Shown here piece by piece: positions 10,838-20,765 of a stretch of DNA of 64,000 nucleotides. How positions within the stretch are numbered: the stretch's first letter is position 1; each line of letters opens with the position of its first letter. A program made the position numbers and the translations under genes. The DNA is from Bubalus kerabau (taxonomy: Eukaryota > Chordata > Mammalia > Artiodactyla > Bovidae). The notes under the pieces are model-generated. The model was given only the letters and a program-made list of their open reading frames with translations. It did no database searches and was not told where the DNA came from. The DNA lies in contig NC_073627.1 of assembly GCF_029407905.1 (NCBI RefSeq), positions 134,801,697 through 134,865,696 of the forward strand, read 5' to 3'.

Positions 10838-11094
10838 GTTGTTACTGTTCAGTTGCTAAGTTGTGTCCAACTCTTTGCAACCTCATGGACTGCAACACAC
10901 CAGGCTTTGCAACACACCAGGCTTCCCGGTCCTTCACTACCTCCCGGAGTTTACTCAAACTCATGTCCGTTGATTCAGTAACGCTATCCAACCATTTCAC
11001 TCACTGTCGCCCGCTTCTCTTCCTGCTCTCAATCTTTTCCAGCCTCAGGGTCCTTTACAATGAGTGAGCTGTGTATCAGGTGGCCAAACTTTAC
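10838..11094 (-). mobile_element. BovB LINE 3' end, antisense
   Basis: Antisense BovB tail (gttcagttgctaagttgtgt) through aggtggccaaac. A 16-bp piece, gcaacacaccaggctt, is repeated twice at about 10892-10924. Abuts the next SINE. Confidence 0.9.
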
Positions 11095-11096
11095 TG

Positions 11097-11284
11097 TATG
11101 CTTGTGCTTAGTCGTTCAGTCATGTCCAACTCTTTGCGACTCCATGGGCTGCAGCCTGCCAGGCTCCTCTGTCCATGGGATTCTCCAGGCAAGAATACTG
11201 GAGTGGGTTTTCATGCCCTCCTCCTGGGCATCTTCCCCACCCAGGGATCAAACTCGGGTCTCCTGAACTACCAGCCAGGTTCTT
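11097..11284 (-). mobile_element. Bov-tA SINE, antisense
   Basis: Antisense copy from tgcttgtgcttagtcgttca to aaactcgggtctcctga; the tRNA-head end is degraded. Confidence 0.92.
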
Positions 11285-11639
11285 CCCCTGTGAAAACACA
11301 TATCACATTTTCTATGGCTGTTTTGTATAAGTGTCTTCCTCATCAGACTTAAAACTCTGCAAAAGCAGAGGGATCTCTTCTGTGTTCACTCCCTGTTGCA
11401 TCTGTTCAGCACCTAGCACAATAATGTGACAAACCCTTGGCAAATATTTGTGGAAGAAATGAACCAAGACCATTGGCATGTGCATTAATGTGACCTGGCA
11501 GGAGAGGTAGGTTTAATCACCTCTCTCCACCAGATACAGGCTTCAGCCTCTGTGGTCCCCTTGGCATGACCAACATGTGGTCATGGATGGAACAGAGGAG
11601 TGGTGATAACCTGGGGGAGGAGACACGCTTAGAATCAGA
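11285..11639. other. Unassigned DNA
   Basis: No recognised repeat or gene. Confidence 0.5.
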
Positions 11640-11815
11640 CACAGGTGGCCGTCTCCTCCTGAATCTAGGCGTGTACTCGTGTGCACAGTGCACAGTCCTT
11701 CCCAGTGGGACTAATCTACCCTGGTCAAATAGCTTAAGAGTCAAGAGACTGAAGACCCAGGCGCTGCTCTGCTGTGTGACCTATTTCAGCTGACTTAACT
11801 TCTCTGGGGGACAGA
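11640..11815 (+). mobile_element. Probable MIR SINE
   Basis: Contains ctgctgtgtgacctatttca followed by ttaacttctctgggg, the MIR core in sense orientation. The 5' part is uncertain. Confidence 0.55.
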
Positions 11816-14179
11816 AGAATGCCGTGCCAGCCTAATACATCAGTTCAAGGGAACATAGCAAATACTATGAAGTTGTTTTGCGAAAACAAAAGCCAAATAG
11901 ACCCCCTTCAACTCAAAAGCAGTCTGTGTCATGTTTCAGAGGGTGTTTGGTGGATATTACATTTTCCCAGAGAAACCATATTGAGAATGATGGTTAGGTT
12001 CCCTGGCTCCCACTCAAAAACTCATTTACACCACAATGTAACTGAAATAACACAAGCATGCAAAGAAAAAAGGCAGGAAAAATACTGTTGCAGTACCAGT
12101 AATTAAAACAAAAACAATACTATGGAATAAGGAGTGGTGTTCCTGATTCATCTCAAATGCTACTGCTTAACAAAAATGGATTTAATTAGAGAGGAGGGGG
12201 ATGGGAATAAGGTTCTGTGGTGCTCCGGGGGCATCTTTCGGATTCAGATGCTCCAGGATTGAGTTGGTGACACTCTGTCCCCCCTACATGTTGAGTTGTG
12301 CCCTTCTTAGCACTGCATCCGAGGTGTGTGCCTTTGCTGTGAGCTGGTCCATATTTTGGGTCACAAGTGGAAGCAAGGAAAGAAAAAAGAGATCATCTGG
12401 CTGGATGCTGAAAGAGAAGCAAGAGGATGCAAGGATGGGATGCTAAGCTTGGGAGCAAAAAAGTGACATTTGTGAGACATGTTACGCAATGTTCTAGGAA
12501 AGTCTGCCATGTTCCCTGGTTCTTTCTCCATGACAACATGCAAAAAGTATGTCCTATTTTGGAAAGGAATGCACAGAGTCTGGCCAGGAAGGTGCCTTGG
12601 AGCCAGAGTTGGGTCTCAAGTTTGCTTGATTCTAAAGCCCATTTCCCTTGTTCTCTCTTCCTTGGTGGATGATGAGGACAGAAGGAAAGGGGAGCACTGT
12701 TCCTAAGGAGATGCTGAGGAGGTAGGGGCCCTCCTGCAAGGCACCAGGGCATCATCCTTCCAGGACACATGACTGTCAACAGAACAAGGCATTGCGGAGG
12801 CTTCAGGCTTGGGGTGGGAAAGAAAGACACACAAACCACCATCTGCAACAAACGAGGGCTTGAGAGTCAGGCTTGTGACTCCAGCCAGAGCCTGAATAAA
12901 TAAATGCAAGGCACCATTTACCAGCAGATATGAGCCCACCCTAAAATCAATGACTTACAGTGAGATCAAATCCATAGAGAGACAAGGAAGAGCACAGTCT
13001 CAGAGCCAAGCACAAAACCCTAAAGGAGAGAGGTTAACAAATAAATAAAGCAAAATTAATAACAGAAGAAGACATGCTGAATGGAAAATGCACCTTGCCA
13101 GGAAGACACGGTCTCCTCACGTAAACAACTGGCAAGAAAGCGCAGGGAGGGAAAGAAGCTTTGCAAATTATCATTTTCTCTCATGTTGATCAACCCAGGG
13201 GTTCTCGCTCATAAAATTAAAAGAAATAAAAATCAACTGTAACCAGTTCCCTGGGGCTCCTTGGAAGTGCTCACGTGGCAGGGAGCTGACAGGGGGAGCG
13301 AAGCAGGCTAGGTTCCTTCTTCCCATTGTTCGCTGCTCCATGTAGCAGTGATGACCAAGTTACAGGGTCAGCAAGGATGCGCAGTCTCCAGGTGCAGGGC
13401 TCTGACGGACCGCCCACCTGGACCCCAGGCACAGCCTCCAAGCTGAGGATGTCTCTCGGTTCCTCCCATGGCTGCCTGCTTTCTGATCAGCCTGGGAAGT
13501 ACGAACTCGCACATGCAGTCATGTGCTCTGTGTGATGACACAGAAGTGCCACCGGGTGTGCAGATGTCCCCAGCAGGGTGCCTGCCCTCAAGGAACCTAT
13601 GACCCAGTTGCAGCAAAAAGACTGATGTGGGAAACTACCCAAGAACCACTTTTAGACCCATTCAGTGCACTCTCCCTGAGCCTGACAACCGGCTTCACTC
13701 CCTTCCCCATCTCCTCCTGATTTCAGGGATCCTCAGCGAGATGCCCATATTTGCAAGGCATGTGGCAACCCTAGTGCTCTGGGTTTCCCAGCTGGAAAAT
13801 AGGATTGATGTAAAAAGTGGAGATGTCCATGAAATCCAGTTCTTCATGTTGCAAGTTAACTCTGCAAATAAATCACTCATTGGCTTTTAAAAGTGATTTT
13901 GGAAATGCAAATATTAGCTGTTAGCATTGGTGGGTCAGAGGTGACATCAAAAGTGGAGCAGAAATTGGACTACTGGGCCATCCCTGATATTTGTGCTTAA
14001 TACCAAGTGAAATGTATTATTTGAGGGAGAAACCTTTGGCTTAACAACCAGAAAATGACTCTGAGCCCCTAGCAGCTCAGCTTTATTCCTCTCTCTTCAA
14101 TTGGATTGGCTCTTAGAGACCTGGCAGGCAGTGCAGTCCTGGGGGCTTTCCTTCACTCCTCCTCATTCTTTCCTCATCC
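11816..14179. other. Unassigned DNA
   Basis: A 2.3-kb stretch without a recognised repeat. Open frames up to 152 codons (12393-12851 minus) have no recognisable domain. 13038-13060 is a short A/T-rich run. Confidence 0.5.
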
Positions 14180-14542
14180 TTTCTCTGTCTCCCTCCATCT
14201 CTTTCTCTCTCTGTCTCTCTCTGAGTGTCCCTTTCTGTCCCTGTCTCTCTGTCTCTCTCTGGGTGTCTCCTTCTTTGTTTCTTCGTGTATCTGAGCCTCT
14301 GTCTGTCTCTCTGTGTTTCTGCGTGTCACTCTGTCTCTCTGTTTCTGCCCCTCTGTCTTTGTCTCCCTGTGTCTCCCTCTGTCTCTGTGTCTCTGTGTGC
14401 CTCTGCGTGTCTCTGTTTCTGCCTTTCTGTCTCTCTGTGTCTCTCTGGGTGTCCCTCTTTCTCTCTCTCTCTCTCTTCGTCTCTGTGTGTCTCTTTCTCT
14501 GTGCATGTCTCTGTTTCTGTCTGTCTCTCTCTTTCTCTGTGT
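14180..14542 (+). repeat. CT-rich low-complexity satellite (ctctgt)n
   Basis: About 360 bp of imperfect ctctgt/ctctct/gtgtctc units, C/T-rich on the plus strand with interspersed G. Because it lacks stops, it produces several 79-147-codon open frames on both strands, all low-complexity. Confidence 0.95.
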
Positions 14543-14737
14543 GATCAGCTGAACATACAAACTAGTAAAAAGAGGAGGAAGCCCAGTATTAGGAGAGCAA
14601 ATCATGGTTGATTATCAGGCCTCCTAACAACCAGACATTGAATGAAGCATTTTATAACCATGATCTGAGCTGGTATAACCACCCTGCATGGAGTGACTGA
14701 CACTCCCGAATATTTTTTGGGTGAAAAATTCTTAGCT

Positions 14738-14937
14738 TGGCCTCCCAGGTGGCGCTAGTGATAAAGAATCTGCCTGCAAAGAAGAAGACCTGGTTCGATC
14801 CCTGAGTCTGGAAGATCCCCTGGAGGGGGAAATGGCAACCCACTCCTACTGTATTCTTGCCTGGAGAATCCCATTGACAGAGGAGCCTGGTGGGCTACAG
14901 TCCATGGAGTCGTGAAGAGGTGGACACAACTGAACAC
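14738..14937 (+). mobile_element. Bov-tA SINE
   Basis: Sense copy, ggcctcccaggtggcgctag to gtggacacaactgaacacag. Forms an inverted pair with the antisense copy 109 bp downstream. Confidence 0.93.
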
Positions 14938-15046
14938 AGGGAAAATTCCCAGAAATGATGAGAAGAGACACCAGAGTTCAACAGTCAGAGATTCTTACTA
15001 AGAGTTCAGACTTCTGACAAAGCAAGAGCCCTGAGAGCAAAGGGTT

Positions 15047-15246
15047 TGTTGCTGTTGTCGCTCAGTCGGGTCCGACTCTGTGACCCCATGGACTGTAGCC
15101 CACCAGGCTCCTCTGTCCATGGGATTTCCCAGGCAAGAATATTGGAGTGGGTTGCCATTTCCTCCTCCAGGGGATCTTCCTGACCCAGGGATCGAACCCA
15201 GGTCTGTAGGATTGGCAGGCAGATTCTTTACCACTGAACCACTAGG
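15047..15246 (-). mobile_element. Bov-tA SINE, antisense
   Basis: Antisense copy beginning tgttgctgttgtcgctcag and ending at the antisense A box (attctttaccactgaaccac). Confidence 0.94.
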
Positions 15247-15445
15247 TATGTAACACACCTAACGTTGTATGTTAAAAAGAGCTTGGACTTCTCAGGCAAG
15301 CTGAGTTGATTCAGACCTGTTTTCTACCACTGACCAACAGTGGGACGCAGGGTGGGGCACTTGGTATTTCAGAGGCTTTGTTTCCTCTTTAATATATTAG
15401 GGAAAACAATATCAGAGGAGCTGGGTGGTTATGCAGATTCAGTAG

Positions 15446-15570
15446 TTATAGGCTGCACTGTGTCCCCGCTAGATTCATATGTTGAAGTCTTAACCCCAGC
15501 ACCTAAAGATGTGACTATATTGAGAGATGAGTTCTTTAAAAAGATAACTGAGTTAAAATGAGGTTATTTG
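15446..15570 (+). mobile_element. MLT1-type LTR, left part
   Basis: ttataggctgcactgtgtcc, gattcatatgttgaagtctt, then atgtgactatattgagag and gagttaaaatgaggtta: MLT1 LTR 5' half. Split by the SINE complex at 15571-15886. Confidence 0.82.
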
Positions 15571-15886
15571 TAGTCATGTCCAACTCTTTGAGACCCACTG
15601 GGCAGTAGCCTGCCAAGCTCTTCTGCCCATGGAATTTTTCAGGCAAGAATACTGGAATGCAACCCACTCCAGTATTCTTGCCTAGAAAATCCTGTGGAAA
15701 GAGGAGCCTGGTGGGCTGCTGTCCATAGGGTTGCATAGAGTCGGGCACGACTGAAGTGACTTCGCATGCATGCATGCATGCATTCCATTTCCTTCTCCAG
15801 ATCTTCCCAACCCAGGGATCAAACCTGAGTCTCCGGTGTCTCCTGCCTTACAGGTGGATTCTTTACCTGCTGAGCCATTGGGGAAG
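15571..15886 (-). mobile_element. Palindromic Bov-tA complex inserted in MLT1
   Basis: Three blocks. Antisense Bov-tA 15571-15657 and its continuation 15784-15886 are separated by a sense Bov-tA 3' half (15659-15763) and a 20-bp (gcat)5 tract at 15764-15783. The first antisense block and the sense block form arms of about 86 bp around a centre near 15660. Confidence 0.85.
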
Positions 15887-16136
15887 CTCTGGTGGGCCAA
15901 TAAAATTGATGCTTTTAGTATAAGAAGAGTTAGGACACACACATACAGAGGGAAGACCATGTGGGGACAGTGGAAGGAGAAATGGCTGTCCACAAGTTAA
16001 GGAGAGAAGCCCCAGAGGAAACCAGCCTGCTGATCCTGGATCTTGGACTTCCAGAACTGGGAGGAAATAAATTTCTGTTGTTTAAGCCACCAGTCTGTTG
16101 TACTTGTTTAAGGCAGCCCTGATAAACCAATACAAG
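15887..16136 (+). mobile_element. MLT1-type LTR, right part
   Basis: Resumes with gtgggccaataaaattg and gtataagaagagttaggaca, and ends with aataaatttctgttgtttaa and gccctgataaaccaatac, the MLT1 3' end. Contains the LTR polyadenylation-type AATAAA near 16065. Confidence 0.85.
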
Positions 16137-16149
16137 CATTTCAAAGACA

Positions 16150-16275
16150 GTTTAGCCTTCTGATACAGAGACAGAAACTGAGGTCTAAGAAAGTCAATTG
16201 ACTTACCCAAGGCCAGTTAAAAGTCAGTTGAGGCTCAAACCTCTATGTACCGATGTGTATCCCAGGGCTCATTCT
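16150..16275 (-). mobile_element. MIR SINE, antisense
   Basis: gagacagaaactgaggtcta, then tcaattgacttacccaagg and gttgaggctcaaacctct: MIR core in antisense. Confidence 0.78.
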
Positions 16276-16719
16276 AAGATCCTATATTGTGTTTAGGGAC
16301 CAGAAAGCCAGCCCAGCCTCAACTCTCCATGAAGAGTACTCTCCCTTAGGACTGGAGAAGCCATCCTGGTACCTCAGTCCTCTGAGACTCTGTAATACTA
16401 ATTAGCTGAAGCCTCTGTTCAGCACTGAACAGTGTCAACTTGGGATAACAGCAATCTACCCTTCCCTACTGACTCATGTTCCTATATTCCTTAGAGGATT
16501 GCTTGTGTTTCAATAGGTAACTGATTGATTAACCTGGACATGGGAAGAGGGGTACATAGAAAAAGTGATGGAGGATCACAAGACTCACAAGACTTCTAAA
16601 AGGAAGAACCAGAGATACTGAACCACTAACAGGTTCTGACCTGGTGTTCACCATAGAATTGGGTCTAAGTATTCAAAAGGGGCCACTCTCCATATCTAGC
16701 CTTTGAAAATGCGATTTCT
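16276..16719. other. Unassigned DNA
   Basis: No recognised repeat or gene. Confidence 0.5.
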
Positions 16720-16910
16720 CAATCAGAGGACACAGTCCCAATTCTGTCACTAATTTTCTCTGTGATCTTGAATCCATCACTTAGATTATTCATGCATTCA
16801 TTTTTTCACGTGGAGAATGAGGGGAAAAGAAAAGCCTGCCTCACCTACCTTACAGACATACAGCGAATATCAAATAAGATAATGTACAGGAAAGCATTCG
16901 GAAAAGTATA
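16720..16910 (+). mobile_element. MIR SINE
   Basis: Sense MIR: cccaattctgtcactaattt, tctgtgatcttgaatccatc, cctcacctaccttacag, then gataatgtacaggaaagc. Confidence 0.72.
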
Positions 16911-17099
16911 AAAATGTTATTCAAATATGAAATGTGACAAATCCTTCATCCTCAGGAATATATGTGGATTAGAATGAATCTCTGTCTGGAGAAGGCATCA
17001 GCAGTCACAATAGAAATGTGAGGCCTGATTGATGGCCAGTCTACATGAGTGGCTTTCAAATTTGGAAAGGGAACTGTGGTGTGCAATGAAAAAAAATTG

Positions 17100-17250
17100 A
17101 GACTAGAAATCCTAGCCCCACCAGGAACTATGCGTGTGATCTCATATAAGCCCCTAATTCCTCTGAGGCTATGTTTCTCATGTCAAACGTGAGGATAATA
17201 ATCACTTTTCCAAACGAGGTTACTGTAAAAATCAAATAAGATTGCACACA
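17100..17250 (+). mobile_element. MIR SINE
   Basis: Sense MIR: aatcctagccccaccaggaa, gtgtgatctcatataagccc, gaggataataatcac, then gttactgtaaaaatcaaata. A short CA-rich tract (17244-17282) follows. Confidence 0.75.
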
Positions 17251-17282
17251 CATACACATGTGCACACACATGCATGTGCCTG

Positions 17283-17889
17283 GATTTAAAAGAATAATAT
17301 GTTAAATAGACTGAGTGGGACAGGAGCTGAGTGTTAGGGAAGAAATTGAATTAGGAATATTCTAGTTGGAGACATTACATGTTTGCTTACAAGGTACTCT
17401 GATGAGAAAGTCAGTTATGGAGTATTAGAAAGGGCTTGGAGGTAGAGAATTACCTAGATAAGCAGAAGTAGACCAACCAAAAGAGAAAATGTAAATTCAG
17501 CCAGACATCAACAGGTAAAGACAGTGTGACTTTCAGAATTACAATATTGGGAACTCAACTGGAGCAAAGCTAAGCCTTTTTTCAGGTATAATACCTGAAT
17601 AAAACATTCAGACCCATATTTCCTCAGTAAACAGGGCAACGGAGAAAAATATTCCAACTGTGGATAGAAGCTAAAAACCTTGGAGTGAGACAGAACCTAA
17701 AAATCTAATTAATTGTTTTACCGTTGTCAAACTGAACTGAGCGATGAGATTGTATTTGTAATTTGGTCGCCTATCCATATAGTTCATCCCTTGGTTTCTC
17801 TAAATATTCTGGTTACATGGTTTTTATTCCCAACTACTTGTATATATAACACTTTGAAAATATTAAGGGGAAGAAAGTAGCAAGAATTG
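17283..17889. other. Unassigned DNA
   Basis: No recognised repeat or gene. Confidence 0.5.
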
Positions 17890-18057
17890 TCCTGTGCGCT
17901 TTATATCACGAGACATCTATTAACATTCAATTCTCAGAACAACTTAGAAAATTATAAAAGTGGAGACCTGTGAGTCTTACAATTAAGGAAACTAAAGCTC
18001 AGAGGGTAATATCTCAATAAAAGGTGATAATTAAATCCAGAATTTGGCCCAACTTAA
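17890..18057 (-). mobile_element. MIR SINE, antisense
   Basis: Antisense MIR: tgcgctttatatcacgagac, aattctcagaacaactta, aattaaggaaactaaagctc, then aaatccagaatttggccc. Directly abuts a Bov-tA. Confidence 0.72.
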
Positions 18058-18262
18058 CAGGTGGCACTAGTGGTAAAGAACCTGCCTGCCAATGAAAGAG
18101 ACATAAGAGATGGCAGTTCAATCCCTGGGTAGGGCGGATCCCCTGGAGGAGAGCATGGCAACCCATTCCAGTATTCTTGCCTATAGAATCCCATAAGTGA
18201 GCCTGGTGTGCTACAGTCCATAGGGTCCCACAGAGTCAGACTTGACTGAAGCAACTTAGTAC
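18058..18262 (+). mobile_element. Bov-tA SINE, 5'-truncated
   Basis: Sense copy starting inside the head (caggtggcactagtggtaaa) and running to gactgaagcaacttagtac. A short internal deletion removes most of the usual acagagg. Confidence 0.92.
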
Positions 18263-18816
18263 AAACGCATAGCCAATAGCCTGTAACAAGTGCCTGCTGA
18301 TACTTCCCTTCCCTAGAATAAAAAGACTTGATAAATAGTGATGTTTCATGATAAAGATTTATTTCTCTCTTACATAAAAGAAACCCAGAGATAGCCATCA
18401 GGAAGTGTCAGGGTAGATCCAGTCATCAAGGACCAGGATTTTATTGTTTCTGCTTCACTATCTCTAAGGTATAGTCCTCATCTTCATGGTCCTAAAAGAT
18501 TACCAGAGCTTCAGCCAGCACCTCCATGGCCCAAGGAACAAAATGGAGAAAAAAGAAAAAAGACACTCTCCTCCCTTTTCTAAGCGACTTCTTGAAAGTC
18601 CCACATTAGATGTCCTCTTGCATTTTATTGACTAGAACTTAGCTATATAGCCTTCTAAGTCACAAGCGATTCTGGAAAACATAGTCTTTTATCTGGGAAG
18701 CAATATGCCCAATTAAATTTGGTTCTTGTACCAGAAAAAGGGGATTATGAATATCAGGATGCAGCTAGAAATATCTGCCATACTACAGTCTCCTGATTCC
18801 AAAGCCTGTGCTCTTT
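18263..18816. other. Unassigned DNA
   Basis: No recognised repeat or gene. Confidence 0.5.
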
Positions 18817-18945
18817 GTTGCTGTTGTTTAGTCAGTATGTAACGTCCAACTCTTTTGCAACATTGTGGCCTGTAGCCTGCCAGGCTTCTCTGTCCATGGG
18901 ATTTCCCAGGCAAGAACACTGAAATGTGTTGCCATTTCCTTCTCT
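18817..18945 (-). mobile_element. Bov-tA SINE, antisense, partial
   Basis: Antisense 3' half only (gttgctgttgtttagtcag to gttgccatttccttctc); the tRNA-head half is absent. Confidence 0.9.
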
Positions 18946-19903
18946 GTGTGCTCCTTGGAAACCCCTAAAATGCATTTATTTGAGGAATTCCCAGACCCAT
19001 TTGAACACAGGTGGTGTCAGCTCAATCTAGTCCTGCTGTTAGATGGGAAAATAAAAGCAGCATATCTTGATAGCTGTTACTATTGCTATTATTTAAGGGA
19101 CAATTGGCCTCAATGGAACAAAAGGTGCAGTGAACACTGAAGAGAAATCCAGGAAGTTATCTTGTGCCTGTTCAACCAAGATACAACTTTTACGTATGGT
19201 CATGAAAATTATGGTCAGAAATGCTTCCAATATAAATGTAATTTGGAGAGAGAAATACCAAGACTGGAAAGAGAATGGCTAAAATCTAAGTTAAATTTTG
19301 TTCTATCTGTTGGCTTTCAAGCTTGCTGAAGTGAACATTTCAAAAAGGAAACAGAGCGGACAAATTTTATCATTTTGCAAAAACAGGTCTCGGTGTATTT
19401 TGCAGATATAAATGATCATGAAGAAATACCACAATTGCAACAAAGCACCTTACAATCACATATGGGGCCAGCATTCTGGAAACCAGACCAAAAAAATATA
19501 ACAATGCCCATTGTGTTCATTCACTGCCTCATTTCCAGAGCTGCAGCATCCAGTTGGGTCTAGGACAGTGGTGTTTTGTCCAGCCCAGACCCCACAGCAT
19601 CCCTCTACATGGCTCTAGAAGATTCTTCTGGCCCATTTTCCTTCATTCCAAAGCCAGTCTAGATGAGCTCTTTCTGGATGTTAGATGAGGAGGCAGAAAA
19701 CTAGGGACATTTCCAGCTACCTCAAATCAATTCATCTCACCCTGGACAGGTTTCTTCTCCTGTCTGGACCTAGATGTCCTCATGTATAAAATGGACAAGT
19801 AGACCAGTTAACCAGAGGTCCCATTAGCACCAGATTTCATGAACACTGAATTATGTCATAGCATAAGCTTTGGTGAGGGGAACCAAGAAGTGACAACCAT
19901 TCT
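18946..19903. other. Unassigned DNA
   Basis: No confident element. 19755-19815 (gtcctcatgtataaaatgga) resembles a MIR 3' core but is short. Confidence 0.45.
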
Positions 19904-20123
19904 GTGCGCATGTGCTAAGTTGCTTCAGTCCATGTCTGACTCTTTGCAATCCTATGGACTGGGGCCCGCTAAGCTCCTCTGTCCATGGGATTCTCCAGGC
20001 AAAAATACTGGAGTGGGTTGCCATGCCCTCCTCCAGGGGATCTTCACGACCCAGGGGTCAAGTCCACGTCTCTTACATCTCTTGCATTGGCAGGCGAGTT
20101 CTTTACCACTAGTGCCACCTGGG
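19904..20123 (-). mobile_element. Bov-tA SINE, antisense
   Basis: Full-length antisense copy with a 9-bp perfect TSD (aaccattct) at 19895-19903 and 20124-20132. Confidence 0.94.
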
Positions 20124-20329
20124 AACCATTCTAGTTCTTTTAAATATTTGCACACTACAAAGGTGAATCTGTTTGAGAACTGTCCTCCAGAGCTTCATTC
20201 AATCTCACAAGAAAAAACAAGCACAGCTATCGTTTGAGTCCTCTGCCCTGGGGCCCCAGGTAAAGAGCCTTTTGCTGTCTCCAGAGATGCCTGGGAGATC
20301 AAGGCAGCACATTTCTCTGAGCCTGCTAA

Positions 20330-20395
20330 AAGCCCAAACTCTTGACTCAGACCTAAATTCAAATTCCAGATCAGCAGCTTCCTGTCTGAGGTCCT
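20330..20395 (+). mobile_element. MIR SINE, left part
   Basis: gactcagacctaaattcaaa, then ttccagatcagcagcttcct: sense MIR 5' half, interrupted by the next SINE. Confidence 0.7.
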
Positions 20396-20597
20396 TCGTG
20401 TGCTCAGTCGTGTTGATTCTTTGCTACCCCATGGACTATAGCCCACCAGGCTTCTCTGTCCATGGAATTCTCCAGGGAAGAATACTGGAGTGGGTAGCCA
20501 TTTCCTTCTCCAGGGGATCTTCCCAACCCAGAGATCGAACCCGATCTCCCACCTTGGAGGCAGACTATTTACCACCTGAGCCACTAGGGAAGTCCCA
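20396..20597 (-). mobile_element. Bov-tA SINE, antisense, inside MIR
   Basis: Antisense copy, cgtgtgctcagtcgtgttg to gagccactagggaagtccc. It splits a MIR whose second half follows at 20600. Confidence 0.94.
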
Positions 20598-20599
20598 GA

Positions 20600-20765
20600 A
20601 ACGTTCTTAACCTTTCTTTTAATTTCCTGATCTCTAAAGTGGAGATCATAATGCCACCTATCATAGGGTTTCTGTTAGAATGAATGACATGATGCACTTT
20701 GGGCTCCTAGCCCAGTGTCTGGCACTTACTAAGCAGTCATCTAATTTAACTATTATCATTACAGA
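20600..20765 (+). mobile_element. MIR SINE, right part
   Basis: ttcttaacctttcttttaat, tctctaaagtggagatcata, catagggtttctgttagaat, then gtgtctggcacttactaag: the remaining MIR 3' half. Confidence 0.78.

Noticed and set aside
12393..12851. 152-codon minus-strand frame in unassigned DNA
   Set aside because: No domain, no conserved motif, no neighbouring exon signals; the length is within chance expectation for mixed-composition DNA.
14101..14611. Serine/leucine/cysteine-rich frames of 128-147 codons
   Set aside because: They run through (ctctgt)n low-complexity DNA, are open in several frames at once, and have no gene context.
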